In this document: positions 48,180 to 57,294 of the stretch, piece after piece
Layout of the letters: every line of letters begins with the position of its first letter
Position numbering within the stretch: position 1 is the stretch's first letter
Origin: Rhizophlyctis rosea
Lineage: Eukaryota; Chytridiomycota; Chytridiomycetes; Rhizophlyctidales; Rhizophlyctidaceae
Length of the DNA: 64,000 bases
Direction of reading: 5' to 3'
Assembly: GCA_027596075.1 (NCBI GenBank)
Contig: JADGJC010000098.1
Coordinates: 60,500-124,499, forward strand
The notes under the pieces: generated by a model
Told to the model about the DNA's origin: nothing
Databases searched by the model: none
Seen by the model: only the letters and a program-made list of their open reading frames with translations
Made by a program: the position numbers and the translations under genes

Positions 48180-48479
48180 CCTCATGTGGCTCGCGCACCG
48201 ATTCTCTCCTGCTGCGCTTGTTGTCCAAACCTCGCCTGTAGCCTTCCAGCGAGAATCCTTGGCAAGGACTGCCGCCTATGACCAAGTCTATGGGTCCAAG
48301 CGTCGATCCGTTCACCTCCCGAATGTCGCCGAGATCTCTGTGATTAGCAAAATGGGTGAGATAACCTCTTTTGCGGTTTGATCAATCTCGGAAAAGCCCA
48401 CACACGTCGCTTCAGGAAAAACCGCCCGTAAAGCGAGTTCGCCGCCCCCGATGCCGCTGAACAAGCTGAGGTAACGCAT
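48180..48479 (-). pseudogene. C5-cytosine DNA methyltransferase remnant (motifs I and IV only)
   Basis: From an ATG at 48479 the frame reads MRYLSLFSGIGGGELALRA, the SAM-binding motif I (FSGIGG), then the motif II acidic residue in FSEID, and reaches a stop. The next expected elements continue in another frame: DLGDIREV and then LVIGGSPCQGFSLEGYRRGL, the motif IV catalytic Pro-Cys-Gln. The frame change lies near 48345-48360. After GLDNKRS the similarity stops abruptly near 48200; motifs VI, VIII, IX and X and the target recognition domain are missing. It is a 5'-truncated-in-sense, inactive remnant of a DNA (cytosine-5)-methyltransferase such as those carried by many giant viruses. The downstream frame runs on into unrelated sequence. 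Confidence 0.8.
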
Positions 48480-48551
48480 TTACCTCTCTAGGACTGATCA
48501 CAGCTTCACCCGGTATACAGAAAAAAAGGAATATTCCTTTAAGCTAAGAGT

Positions 48552-48842
48552 ATGGAGATCTTGATCGCAATCATCATCTTGTTGGCATTCCTGTACATAA
48601 CAGCGCAGCCGCCCATGGAGCAGTTCACATCCGAAGGCATTGACAGACTCGAAACGGCAAAGGTCTTGATCAACAGCTTTTACGGCTGCAACGACAGTTA
48701 TTTCCAGTTTTACGTCTTTGCCTCGCGGAACATTGGCAACAAGGATCTCCTCGGTCTGAACATGTTTACAAAATTGAAGCAGCTTTCTGAACAAGGCCAC
48801 CTCAACCTGGACAACGTCATGGCCCTTTTGATCTCATTCTAG
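48552..48842 (+). CDS. Small membrane-anchored protein
   Basis: A 96-residue intronless protein with one N-terminal membrane segment (MEILIAIIILLAFLYI, residues 1-17) followed by a soluble helical domain (IDRLETAKVLINSFYGCND, LGLNMFTKLKQLSEQGHL). The layout, N-terminal anchor with a short external domain, is typical of viral inner-membrane or entry-complex-associated proteins, but no family is recognised. It ends with TAG directly before an intergenic direct repeat, and the convergent RING gene ends at 48921. That TAG must be a real stop, since readthrough would run into antisense of the RING gene. Confidence 0.6.
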   Translation: MEILIAIIILLAFLYITAQPPMEQFTSEGIDRLETAKVLINSFYGCNDSYFQFYVFASRNIGNKDLLGLNMFTKLKQLSEQGHLNLDNVMALLISF

Positions 48843-48920
48843 GTGAGCACAAGAGTCAATGAGTTGACTCTAGCGTACAAAACTTGTTACAAATTCCGTT
48901 AGATACAGTTTGTGGACCTA

Positions 48921-49895
48921 TTAGAGATACAGTTTGTGGAACCTGCCCGACGCCTTACAGATCGAGCAACGGACTTGATTCTTGCGACTGTGCAGGACTT
49001 TCAGACAGCCATGGCAGTATACATGCCCACAGGGGGCAATGCATGCGGCTTCGCGGATGGCGGAAAGGCAGACTGGGCAGCGACACGAACTGCGGATGAA
49101 CCCGCCCTGCTGGTCCCTCCTGGATGGGTCGCGCCGCTCGAAGATCAAGTCCTGCATCCCTTCCATGTCGGAGAGCATTTTGTCATCTTCTTCAGGAGTG
49201 ATTTGATGGAATGTCGACTTGTAGTATGTGAGCCGCACGTTGCGAAGCTTCTCGTCAAATTCCCGCAGCATCTGACGAGCGGTCTGTGGGCAACCGTCGT
49301 ATTTTTCAAACAGATGTTCGAGGGCAGTGTTCAATGACTGATCTATAGGATCAGGCTGCAGACGCTTGTAGTAGAGAAGTTTGGCGTCGGCACGGGGGCA
49401 TATGAGGGTCTTGGGAGTTTTGGGCTTTGGCAGGGCATTCAACGGCGAGATGACGGGGTTGTGCATCTCAATGGTCAATATGTTGGCGCGTTTGAGAGTC
49501 TGCACCGCGGAGATGACCATCTGCTCTTCCATCCATGGAACGTAGGAGTGAATGTCGTTTAACGTGCAGCCTTCGTATCCGGCCTTTTTTTGTGGCGAAA
49601 AGCATCTGGTGAGGATGTAGTGGGAAACGAATAGGATGTTCTTGATGCGGGTAGAGCTCTCGTCCAATCGAGGGTTTGGAGGTGGGGTCTCCGAAGGTAC
49701 AGATTCTACATGGTGGATCCATCTCATCAGGTCCAAGTAGCGTATGATGGGTTGGTCACGGCGAGACATTGTTTTTTGTTGGACGCGCGAGGGGATGCCG
49801 GCTCGTGCGACAGAGTTAGAAAGGGCGTCTGAACCCATGTAGTTATCGATACTCGGGTCGGGGAAGCGATTCATGGCCGGCGGGTGTCTCGTCAT
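48921..49895 (-). CDS. RING-finger protein
   Basis: A 324-residue protein whose last 55 residues form a C3HC4 RING: CPVCLSAIREAACIAPCGHV, then YCHGCLKVL and CSICKASG, with the expected Cys-x2-Cys, Cys-x-His, Cys-x2-Cys and Cys-x2-Cys spacing. The upstream 260 residues are helical, with no recognised domain. RING proteins of large DNA viruses act as ubiquitin E3 ligases against host factors. The gene is intact, intronless, and stops just after a duplicated AGATACAGTTTGTGGA motif (in plus sense 48901-48940). Confidence 0.75.
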   Translation of the reverse strand: MTRHPPAMNRFPDPSIDNYMGSDALSNSVARAGIPSRVQQKTMSRRDQPIIRYLDLMRWIHHVESVPSETPPPNPRLDESSTRIKNILFVSHYILTRCFSPQKKAGYEGCTLNDIHSYVPWMEEQMVISAVQTLKRANILTIEMHNPVISPLNALPKPKTPKTLICPRADAKLLYYKRLQPDPIDQSLNTALEHLFEKYDGCPQTARQMLREFDEKLRNVRLTYYKSTFHQITPEEDDKMLSDMEGMQDLIFERRDPSRRDQQGGFIRSSCRCPVCLSAIREAACIAPCGHVYCHGCLKVLHSRKNQVRCSICKASGRFHKLYL

Positions 49896-50083
49896 TACGG
49901 ATCGGGTGTCTCCACCGAGTATTATGACCGGTTTGTGGCCCCCCCTCTGACTTGACCAGCGATGTGTTCCAGGTCGGCTTGGATGTGAGCCAGTGTTTTC
50001 AGCTCTGATCGCTTGAGAGCGTTCCTGTAATCCTTATATTCTCGACTGTCTGCGACTGTCACGCGAAAGTTATGCAAGTTTCC

Positions 50084-50869
50084 TCAGACGCGGCGGAGCT
50101 GGTGTTCCACCACGAGGGACTTGTGCGTTTCGACGGCTTCCAACAGCTTATTCTTGAACATGGTCTGCGCCCTCTTGTTGAAGGGGGACACCTTTTGGCT
50201 CTCGCGAAGGTACACCTGCAAATGCTGGAGGATGGTGATGTCCACCAGCAGCTGCAGCGTCTTGATGAAGGCATCCACTTCGCGTTGCCTCTGAAGTTTG
50301 CGGCGCTCGATCCGGGCGTCATCTTCGAGGCGCTTCTTTTCCGCCCAGTGGGACATTTGAGACTTGAAAGCTTCCAGAGATTCTTGACTGGAGAAGATTT
50401 CATCATTGTTCGCAATGAAGGCGTCTACGTGCCTCTTGAGAAAGGTCTTGTATCTCCATGTGGCATTCAGAACGTACGGGAGGCACGTCTGGACCTTCTT
50501 CCGCAAAACGGGGTCCTCGATGCAGTAGTTCCGGATGGTCTTGTCGGGGAAACAGTCTTTGCACATCTTGACACCTCCGTACTCCCATATCGGTGTCTTC
50601 ACTTGCGGATGGCGGTCGAAAAAGTTGCACCCTTTGGTGTGGACGACCCGCAGCAGGGTAAAGTCGTCAATCCCGCATGCGGAACCGTCTGGGAGGTCCT
50701 CGAAAGTTCGCACCCGTTTCCATAACCTCTTTCCGTGCTCGGTGTTGACGTCGAAGAATTGGTTGAGCGCTTTGCATGTGGATCGCACATTCTTGGCGGT
50801 GAAAAAGTCCGTGCATGCCTGGTCGAGGATTGCCGACACCAGCTCATTGGGAATGTTCAGTAGGGACAT
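50084..50869 (-). CDS. F-box-type protein
   Basis: The chosen start at 50869 opens with an F-box-like helix pair, LLNIPNELVSAILDQA and KNVRSTCKALNQFFDV. A Cys-bearing segment follows (KGCNFFDRHPQ, GVKMCKDCFPDKTIRNYC), which could bind zinc. The C-terminal half is a long basic coiled coil (RLEDDARIERRKLQRQREV). About 261 residues. The open frame extends 39 codons upstream but that part lacks sense, so the internal Met is preferred. F-box proteins recur four or five times in this island, all different. Confidence 0.65.
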   Translation of the reverse strand: MSLLNIPNELVSAILDQACTDFFTAKNVRSTCKALNQFFDVNTEHGKRLWKRVRTFEDLPDGSACGIDDFTLLRVVHTKGCNFFDRHPQVKTPIWEYGGVKMCKDCFPDKTIRNYCIEDPVLRKKVQTCLPYVLNATWRYKTFLKRHVDAFIANNDEIFSSQESLEAFKSQMSHWAEKKRLEDDARIERRKLQRQREVDAFIKTLQLLVDITILQHLQVYLRESQKVSPFNKRAQTMFKNKLLEAVETHKSLVVEHQLRRV

Positions 50870-51031
50870 CTCTGAGGTGAAGGGTCGATTTTTGTGTCTG
50901 GTTCTGGTGATTGTGTCAGGCTTTGATGACTTTGGGGTCCAGTTCAGGTTGAGTCTGGTTTCGGAGGGCCCCTTAATATTTACCACTTAGTTCTAGTGTA
51001 GTTCAAAGACCTATCCTTTTTGCAACCAATC

Positions 51032-52804
51032 ATGTCATTCCGACTTAACAAGGATCCGACCTTGACCCTCTTTGATTCTCTCAGTGTGATTTACGAAGGC
51101 CATGGGACGTCCATCATGCTGACCAAGAACGTACAAGAGTCTCAGGAGGCCCTGGAAGCTCTCAACCGCTCCTTTCGCATGAATCACATGAGGGTCATCA
51201 CCGGGAACAATGATTTTCGTGGCTCACTCACCGAAGAAGATGTTCAGGTGTCACTCACCGAAGAACATATTCGTGGCTCACTCACCGAAGAAGATGTTCA
51301 GGCGTCACTCACTGATGAAGAAGAGGTTGTGGCCTGGTGGGATTGGTTAACATCGGATGCTATTTCCCCCCAAGTGGAAGCCTTGAAAGCGGGAGGGAAA
51401 GAATTGTCACTGGCCTTCATCCCGCCGCCGTCCTGGCTCGATGCTTCCGGTTACCTGCGAGAGAAGGATACCCTCATCGCATTTGCGAGGTACTGCCTCG
51501 CAGGTCTCGCCGCCTTCCGTGGGTTGGGTTTGACCGTCAAGTATCTCGAGGTCTTCATCCGACCGAATGCCGCTCCATATGGGTTGGTCGCTCCTCTGGA
51601 TCTGGTGACTCTTTGTCAATACTTCAAGCAGCAGGCATTGCTGATGGATGTGGCCCTGCCGCCATTGGTCCTCCCCTGTTCCGACATGCAGACTGACATT
51701 GAAAAGTTGGACCCGTTCATTCAGGCGTTCAGCGAAGGCAGGTCTCTTGTCGGCGAATGGGGCGTCTGCGCGGGAGTGGGTCTTGTCGCCGACAATGCCA
51801 CAGGAGATGCCACAGGAGATGCCACAGGATATACCACAGGAGATGCCACAGGAGATGCCACAAGAGATGCCGTCCGTGATCAGGCGAGGAGGACATCGGC
51901 ACAGGTGTCCTCTATCGATTTTTTCGCGTCCAAGGTGTGCTGCCTCGTGACCAGCAGTTCATCCGATGTCGACTCTTCATTTCCTTCTTCTTCTTCTGAG
52001 CTTGATGGAGCTCATGGAGCCATGGTTCTAGTGAAGAATGTGTGTGGGCTCATGGGTAACGGATTCAAGAGGTCATACTTTGAAACGTTGTCTGCACTGG
52101 GGGTGAGTCTGGCGGGCAAGGCGCTTTTGGCGGAAGATGGGAACCTCACGGCGCGCGGCCAGCTCGTTCAAGTCCTATGCAGCATCCTCCCGACCAGGGG
52201 TGTGCTGTGGACGCCGGAAGAGATGAACAAGGAACCAAATGGCGACATGACTTCCAAGGCCCTCATCACTTCTACCACCGTTCAGGATTCCGTCTTCATC
52301 CTCTGTCGCCCGCCTGTGCCAGACCAGCTCGCCGTTTCGATGAAGCTCTGTGTGAATCACCCGTTACTCTCCAACGCGTACGAGGTCGTCTCGGTGCAGC
52401 CCACCGTTTTTCCTCGTGTCACCGACGCATCCCTTATGAAGTTCAGGACCAGTATCGTGGAAGGCAAGCTGAACGTGTTTTGCACGAATGTGCCTTACAA
52501 TTGCATCGTGTTTCTGGCCGTGAGCGTCAAGCAGCGGGAAGCCCCGGAGCCAGGGGCGGGATGTGACTGTGATAGCGCTGGCGATAGGTCCGAGGTCATA
52601 GTCAGCCCGCCCGACCCCAACCAGCCGCCATCTTCTCATGGCACTTTATTGGAGACCCTGGTCCAGATTCCTGTGCATTGGGGTTCCCCAATTGGTTCCG
52701 GCGATCAGCTACCCGCAGAAGGGACCATTTACTACGATTCCAAGGAACGGCAGATCAAGACGTTCAATCATGGTTCATGGATTGCGGCAGCATTGCTCGT
52801 GTAG
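51032..52804 (+). CDS. Large virion-like protein with two repeat tracts, possible glycosidase-like core
   Basis: A 590-residue intronless protein. Residues about 60-100 are a fourfold repeat of (G/V/A)SLTEEDVQ. The next 130 residues look like part of a TIM barrel: LSLAFIPPPSWLDASGYL, then FARYCLAGLAAFRGLGLTV and KYLEVFIRPNAAPYG. The spacing recalls family-30 glycosidases (SPPxWM, Tyr/Ala helix, NEP), although the acid/base Glu of NEP reads Asn-Ala here, so activity is doubtful. A second tract is a 15-nt repeat coding for (A)TGDATGDATG at 51796-51875. The C-terminus ends GTIYYDSKERQIKTFNHGSW, a pattern seen at the ends of phage and viral fibre or surface proteins. Probable surface or fibre protein; function inferred. 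Confidence 0.55.
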   Translation: MSFRLNKDPTLTLFDSLSVIYEGHGTSIMLTKNVQESQEALEALNRSFRMNHMRVITGNNDFRGSLTEEDVQVSLTEEHIRGSLTEEDVQASLTDEEEVVAWWDWLTSDAISPQVEALKAGGKELSLAFIPPPSWLDASGYLREKDTLIAFARYCLAGLAAFRGLGLTVKYLEVFIRPNAAPYGLVAPLDLVTLCQYFKQQALLMDVALPPLVLPCSDMQTDIEKLDPFIQAFSEGRSLVGEWGVCAGVGLVADNATGDATGDATGYTTGDATGDATRDAVRDQARRTSAQVSSIDFFASKVCCLVTSSSSDVDSSFPSSSSELDGAHGAMVLVKNVCGLMGNGFKRSYFETLSALGVSLAGKALLAEDGNLTARGQLVQVLCSILPTRGVLWTPEEMNKEPNGDMTSKALITSTTVQDSVFILCRPPVPDQLAVSMKLCVNHPLLSNAYEVVSVQPTVFPRVTDASLMKFRTSIVEGKLNVFCTNVPYNCIVFLAVSVKQREAPEPGAGCDCDSAGDRSEVIVSPPDPNQPPSSHGTLLETLVQIPVHWGSPIGSGDQLPAEGTIYYDSKERQIKTFNHGSWIAAALLV

Positions 52805-52877
52805 ATTGTTCTCTGGCATCTAAAAATATGGCACACTACTTCCCCAGAGTCCTGGTGAAATCCATTCGTTGGCAATA

Positions 52878-53272
52878 ATGCGCTTGATAGCTCTGTGTGC
52901 TTCACATGTCGATAATGTACTGCGCCTGCAGTACTTCCGCTACATGCTCGATTCATGGAAGAATCAGACCTTTCCAATTGAATTGTATGTGAGCCTCTCA
53001 GTTGATCCGGCCATTGGTGATGTGCAGACGATTTCAAAAGATCTCACAACTCAGTATGGACAAGCGGCTGACAAATCTGGTCCCAACCAACCGGCGCCGA
53101 GGCAGCTGGGTCATATTTACAGATGATGATGACCTCTAGAGGCATCCGCAGCGTGCCGAAGCATACAAAAACATGCACTTGAACGCATCCAAACAGTGTT
53201 CCCTTCAAGATGTCATCCGATGTCTTGCAATGAGAAATGATGGGTCTTCGTTATTTCAACCTCTTATTTTGT
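52878..53272 (+). pseudogene. Glycosyltransferase (GT-A type) remnant
   Basis: The frame from 52878 reads IALCASHVDNVLRLQYFRYM and LDSWKNQTFPIELYVSLSV, the nucleotide-binding start of a family-2-type or giant-virus glycosyltransferase. From about 53050 sense passes to another frame with RRRGSWVIFTDDDDL. The Asp triad is the metal-binding DxD motif of these enzymes. A TAG at 53138-53140 falls where a Trp or similar residue is expected, and RHPQRAEAY follows. The similarity ends near 53272, far short of a full enzyme. It is therefore a remnant with a frameshift and a nonsense change. The end overlaps the 3' end of the next gene on the opposite strand. Confidence 0.65.
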
Positions 53273-53849
53273 AGGCCAGGCACAGCTTCTTTATCTACAT
53301 TCGCGACTCTACGTAATTTCTGCCTGTTCTCCTCTACCCGAGCCGCAGTATCCCGCTCCCTTTGTTCTTCCACCAGTTTGAGATGGCGTGAAAGTTCAAT
53401 CTCTTTACGCCTCTTGATGTCAGCAACCACTGAGCCTGGGTTATCTACAGCCAAGTCACTCAGATCCAGTTCTATTGCGAAGATGTCCTCATGGGGAAGA
53501 GCTGGACGTTTGTTCACCCGCTCCACATATGACCCCTCGTCTATCTGGTGCTCCTTCTGTTTCTTTTTTAACTTTTTCAAGAGACGGCGCTCTTTGCTGT
53601 CAAGATGTTCAACGGTTGACTGGGCAGCCAGAGCCTGCTGCGACGAAGTTAGCAGAGTTCAGACCATCCCCAAGCGAGTGAACCTCCAACTTAAAAGGAA
53701 TGCTTGCAAACGTGAGCTTGTGCCTGCTGTTGATTCCACAACTTACGCGCTTCATATGCATCGTGTCGTGCTTCTGCGGTTTCCAGCTTTCTTTCCTCTT
53801 TCTTTTGCCTTCGCATATAACCTGGACCAGGATCAGGGTCTCCAGCCAT
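53251..53849 (-). CDS. Basic coiled-coil protein, two exons
   Basis: Exon 1 53849-53712 and exon 2 53637-53251 join in frame using donor GTTTGC, less common than GTAAGT, giving about 174 residues. The protein starts with MAGDPDPGPGYMRRQKKEER and is Lys/Arg/Glu/Gln-rich coiled coil throughout (LDSKERRLLKKLKKKQKE, ELSRHLKLVEEQRERDT). A more orthodox donor 35 nt earlier does not fit the phase. No family recognised. The intron and composition suggest a host gene rather than a viral one. Confidence 0.5.
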
Positions 53850-54722
53850 TGCGGGTGCTCAAAGCTGAGAGATAGTAGCGGACGAGAGGAACAGGACCAC
53901 ACCGATAAAAGAAAGGCTCCCCTCACCCAGCTGAGGCTGCGTTATCAGACGACACCAAAATACCAGCTCCTGTATGCGCGCAAGTTTCGCTGGGGGGAAG
54001 ACATTGCTTAGAACATCCGTCAGAATGAACCTAACTTAAGACAATCGTTTACCACACAAATTTGTGCTTGCACCAATCCCTTTTCTGGTGCCCTTTTCTG
54101 CAGCAGGTGAACCACCCACAGCGACAACAACCTTGTCCGATTTTGCTCAACAGCACACGCCACATACGCGGTGGAGGCGTTTTGTGTCCGTGTGTGACAC
54201 TGCTGTGCCACGTTGATTGGTTACAGGGGTCTCACCTGACTCATGCACAGTTCACTCGATCCGGTGGGCCAGTATTCTTGTTGATTTTGGATCGAACTGT
54301 GCATGAGTCGGGGAGGAGGGGTGTAGACTATGAAACCAGCATCTTTGTGCCACAGCATCTTTGTGCCACATGCTGTGGCACTGGTATGGGACAATGATTT
54401 GGGCCACCGCGCCGCAACACATCCTGTGCAGATAGCGTCGACAACGGCACTTGTAGCACAGGAATTGTTTTGGACACGCTTTGCTAGCAGATTTCTGTAG
54501 CCCTGAGCAATATTTACAATTACATCACACACGATGATCACGTCCAGATAGTCTAGTCTATGTGTCATGGAATCCTGAACAAGACCGGAAAAAGACATTC
54601 AAAAACGTGCGCAGGACGTTTGGCGTTGTGGACACGCGGGTGTCCACTTGGGTGGGATGGCCACACATCCAAGGTTCGATCCGCGTGTCCTGCACGTTCA
54701 AGCGTTCAGTGCTCCCTTTTTT
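53850..54722. other. Intergenic with a 16-bp inverted repeat
   Basis: No supported gene. A perfect 16-bp inverted repeat occupies 54238-54253 (GACTCATGCACAGTTC) and 54294-54309, with a second short pairing GATCC/GGATC just inside. Nearby, AGCATCTTTGTGCCAC is directly repeated at about 54340-54375. These lie upstream of the hairpin repeats that precede RNase III. Confidence 0.6.
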
Positions 54723-54818
54723 TTGTTGCTCGGTGGACATCAAAATGTTTTCCAGCTGTGTCCACCGCGCTTGTTGCTCAGTGGACATGAAAATTTTTTC
54801 CAGCTGTGTCCACCGCGC
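54723..54818. repeat. Two tandem 48-bp repeats with internal hairpins, upstream of RNase III
   Basis: Units 54723-54770 and 54771-54818 are 48 bp each and nearly identical (TTGTTGCTC(G/A)GTGGACAT through CCAGCTGTGTCCACCGCGC). Within each unit (G)GTGGACA pairs with TGTCCAC(C), so an RNA would carry two stem-loops just before the coding start. A related TGTCCAC lies at about 54650. Confidence 0.85.
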
Positions 54819-54828
54819 AAAAGAATGA

Positions 54829-55799
54829 ATGGAAATTAAACCTATGAGAGAGTTAGAGATCACCATGTCGGCCCAGGGCAGTTCTCTGCAGAGCAAGTTG
54901 GTCACCAGGGATGACATTGAAGACATCCTGAACCGATTGGGAAATATTGGGGACGGAGGGCAGAGGTTGACCATCCGGGACCTGGAGCCATACCAGAGGG
55001 CGTTTGTGCATCGGAGGTATTTGGGCGATCCCGATCCCCGCCTGCGGTTTGTGTCCAAAAAGTCCAACGAGGTGCTAGAGTTTCTGGGTGACAGCTTCAT
55101 AGGTCCGTGGAGGTGAAATATCTGGTGAACAGGTTCGATGACGAGCAAGAAGGGTTCCTCACCAGGGTCAAAACTCGCCTGGTCAGGACCAGCATGCTGC
55201 ATCGATTTGCCAGGTTCCTCATGATTGGAAAATATATTTTGTTGTCCCCGCAGTTCGAGCGTTTCACCGTGCTCGGTTCCAAAAAGGGTCGAAACAACCC
55301 CCGCCTGTATGAGGATTGTTTCAAGGCCTTTGTGGGAGCCATCATTGTGGATTTTGGGGACGAGAAAGGTTACAAGTACGCCAGGCGGTTCCTGGTCGCC
55401 ATCATTGAGCATCTCGTCGACTTTGCCGACATCATCATGCAGAACAAGAATCACAAGCACACTCTGCAAAGGTTTTTCCAGTCTCAAAAGTTCCCTACCC
55501 TGGTGTACATCGATCTGTGGGAGGCGGGTCCTTCCCACCTGCGCGAATACTACAATGGGGTCTTTTTGAAGCGGAGCCAGCTCTCTACTCTGGAAGACAC
55601 CGTCATGCAGGAGGCCGAATCCTACCACCAACACGTCCTCAACAATTGCGCCGAACCCGTTGCCGTGGCCATCCGCAAATATGCCGACGTTGAAGATGCG
55701 GTGTTGATTGGCATGGGCAAGGCCAACAAAAAGTCGGAGGCAGAGCAGCAGTGTTCCAGTACTGGCCTATGTGTGCTGGGGGTTTCAAGCAACTGGTAG
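54829..55799 (+). pseudogene. Ribonuclease III, giant-virus type, frameshifted
   Basis: The first frame (54829, with alternative Met at 54844) carries the RNase III opening, LEPYQRAFVHRRYL and the catalytic signature SNEVLEFLGDSFI. At about 55100-55108 the sense moves to another frame: KYLVNRFDDEQEGFLTRVKT, then LVRTSMLHRFARFLMIGKYI and the second acidic helix NPRLYEDCFKAFVGAIIVD, with the metal-binding Glu/Asp pair (YEDCFKAFVGA). A C-terminal part with a double-stranded-RNA-binding-like end (VAIRKYADVEDAVLIGMGKANKKSEAEQQ) follows to 55799. RNase III genes are carried by several NCLDV families. The catalytic residues are present, but the frame break separates them. Indel error is the alternative. 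Confidence 0.8.
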
Positions 55800-55861
55800 T
55801 CTGGTTTTGTGCCGCTGACAAGATACAGAAGATTTATTTTGTCAGCATTATACAAACAAGA

Positions 55862-56380
55862 ATGCATTGGCGGAACAGAATGCGCGGAGGAGTTGTCCCC
55901 CACCTACCATCAGAGTTGAACTTTCATGTCTTGAGCTACCTGGATGGACCCAGCTTTGAGGCGGCTACCAGTACAAACAGGAGAGCCAGAGCCTATACAA
56001 CCGACGCACAAGCACGGGAGCAAGCGAATATGAATACCACAAACGAGGATCTTCTGCAATACATGAAGCGGATCATTGACACAAATGACGCGGAGCTCTT
56101 TGACAGAGTCCCCTATAGTGTATTGCAAAAGGAGCCGAATTTTCATGATGACGACAACTTCTTGGAATTGGCGGGATATGTTGCCGACACAAATCGCAAT
56201 GGGGAGATGTTTGATCGTCTTTGGATGTGCATTCAAAGTCTTGAAGCGGAATGGGAACTGTACGAGGCTTACAAGCACTTGAAGGGCGTCATTTGGTCAA
56301 CATTCCTGCGCGATGGTCCTGAACAGCCTAATCAGATTCAGAATTGGAGTCTGGATCAGAGTCGGACTAGTAGTCTATGA
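55862..56380 (+). CDS. F-box-type protein
   Basis: From the Met at 55862 a 172-residue protein: F-box-like VVPHLPSELNFHVLSYLDGP, SFEAATSTNRRARAY, then helical segments (LLQYMKRIIDTNDAELFDRV, VADTNRNGEMFDRLWMCI) like the divergent ankyrin-type units of the first gene of the island (DLLxYMKxIIDxND). Ends with TGA just after an intact frame. It overlaps no other gene, and it directly follows the broken RNase III. Confidence 0.55.
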   Translation: MHWRNRMRGGVVPHLPSELNFHVLSYLDGPSFEAATSTNRRARAYTTDAQAREQANMNTTNEDLLQYMKRIIDTNDAELFDRVPYSVLQKEPNFHDDDNFLELAGYVADTNRNGEMFDRLWMCIQSLEAEWELYEAYKHLKGVIWSTFLRDGPEQPNQIQNWSLDQSRTSSL

Positions 56381-56437
56381 TGAGATGGGAGTATTTTGGG
56401 ACCTATTGTACAATATATTAGTCAAGTGTGACCAACC

Positions 56438-56683
56438 ATGATTCTCATGCTCATTATCGCACACATGGTCGTTTGGTATGTGCGGGACCTGTTTGAGAAG
56501 GATGCCAAGCTGAACGCCATGACCAGGCCCATCACGGACGCCCTGGTGGAACTTTCACCTCAGAGACCCACTGTCATCACGAGGTTACCCGTCGTCGTTC
56601 CCGCCAATGCATCCAGCACCTCACAGCACCTCTCCCGAGTCCCTGTGGAAAGCGAGCCCGCAGAAGTCACTCTTTCAACATGA
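56438..56683 (+). CDS. Small membrane-anchored protein
   Basis: An 81-residue intronless protein. Residues 1-16 (MILMLIIAHMVVWYVRD) form an N-terminal membrane anchor followed by a charged region and a Pro/Val-rich tail (RPTVITRLPVVVPANA). No family recognised. Same architecture as the 96-residue protein at 48552. Probable virion or envelope-associated protein by analogy. Confidence 0.45.
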   Translation: MILMLIIAHMVVWYVRDLFEKDAKLNAMTRPITDALVELSPQRPTVITRLPVVVPANASSTSQHLSRVPVESEPAEVTLST

Positions 56684-56766
56684 TACTGGTATATTCCGAA
56701 TGACATGTGTTGAGGATTATATGTTGAGAGTTACATGTTGAGCGTGAGTCTATCATACAAACTCAA

Positions 56767-57294
56767 TCATGGTGATCTGAGCATCCCTATCGCCCTCCCG
56801 CCATCATTCCTGTTTGCCAACTGGTTGCGGGAATGAGCAACAGGGATGTTGGTGGGTGCCGCGAGGTCCACTTTGGGTTCGCTGTTCAACCGTTGGGCGC
56901 GTTTGTTGGCAAAATAGGCCGTGCCCGTCATGCCGAAGAGGGTCAGGCCGCAGAGGAGCCAGACGATGCGTTTGATGTGATTGGGAACCTGTTTCTTCAC
57001 GCGGCCGTCGTAGTGGAAGTACTTTCTCAAAAAGACGATCCGCACTTTGTAGCTGCGCTCGGCCAGCTTTTGTTCCGTCAGGCGGAGCATCTGGGTCCTG
57101 TGCTGGGTGTGGTTGAGAATGTTGTCAATGGGGCTGTACAATTCGATGTCATTGTCGTTGCAGAACCCCTTGACAAAGATTTTGCCCTTGAAATCCAGCT
57201 CCTCAAAGCACTCCAACAATTCACGCTCCAGAATCTCGGAAGCCTGACAGATGGCGCGTTTCAAGTGGGCGAGGACGTCGTCGGCAGAAGTCAT
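56767..57294 (-). CDS. Membrane protein with C-terminal anchor
   Basis: Starting at the ATG at 57294, about 175 residues. The N-terminal 110 residues are soluble and helical (DDVLAHLKRAICQASEILER, ELDFKGKIFVKGFCND). A single membrane segment (IVWLLCGLTLFGMTGTAYF) lies near residues 127-145, then a basic tail (NKRAQRLNSEP). The upstream Met candidates in the longer open frame lack support. A partly similar phrase, LDFEGFISKDDV with matching helix in front, occurs in the gene at 57824. Function unknown. Confidence 0.5.
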   Translation of the reverse strand: MTSADDVLAHLKRAICQASEILERELLECFEELDFKGKIFVKGFCNDNDIELYSPIDNILNHTQHRTQMLRLTEQKLAERSYKVRIVFLRKYFHYDGRVKKQVPNHIKRIVWLLCGLTLFGMTGTAYFANKRAQRLNSEPKVDLAAPTNIPVAHSRNQLANRNDGGRAIGMLRSP

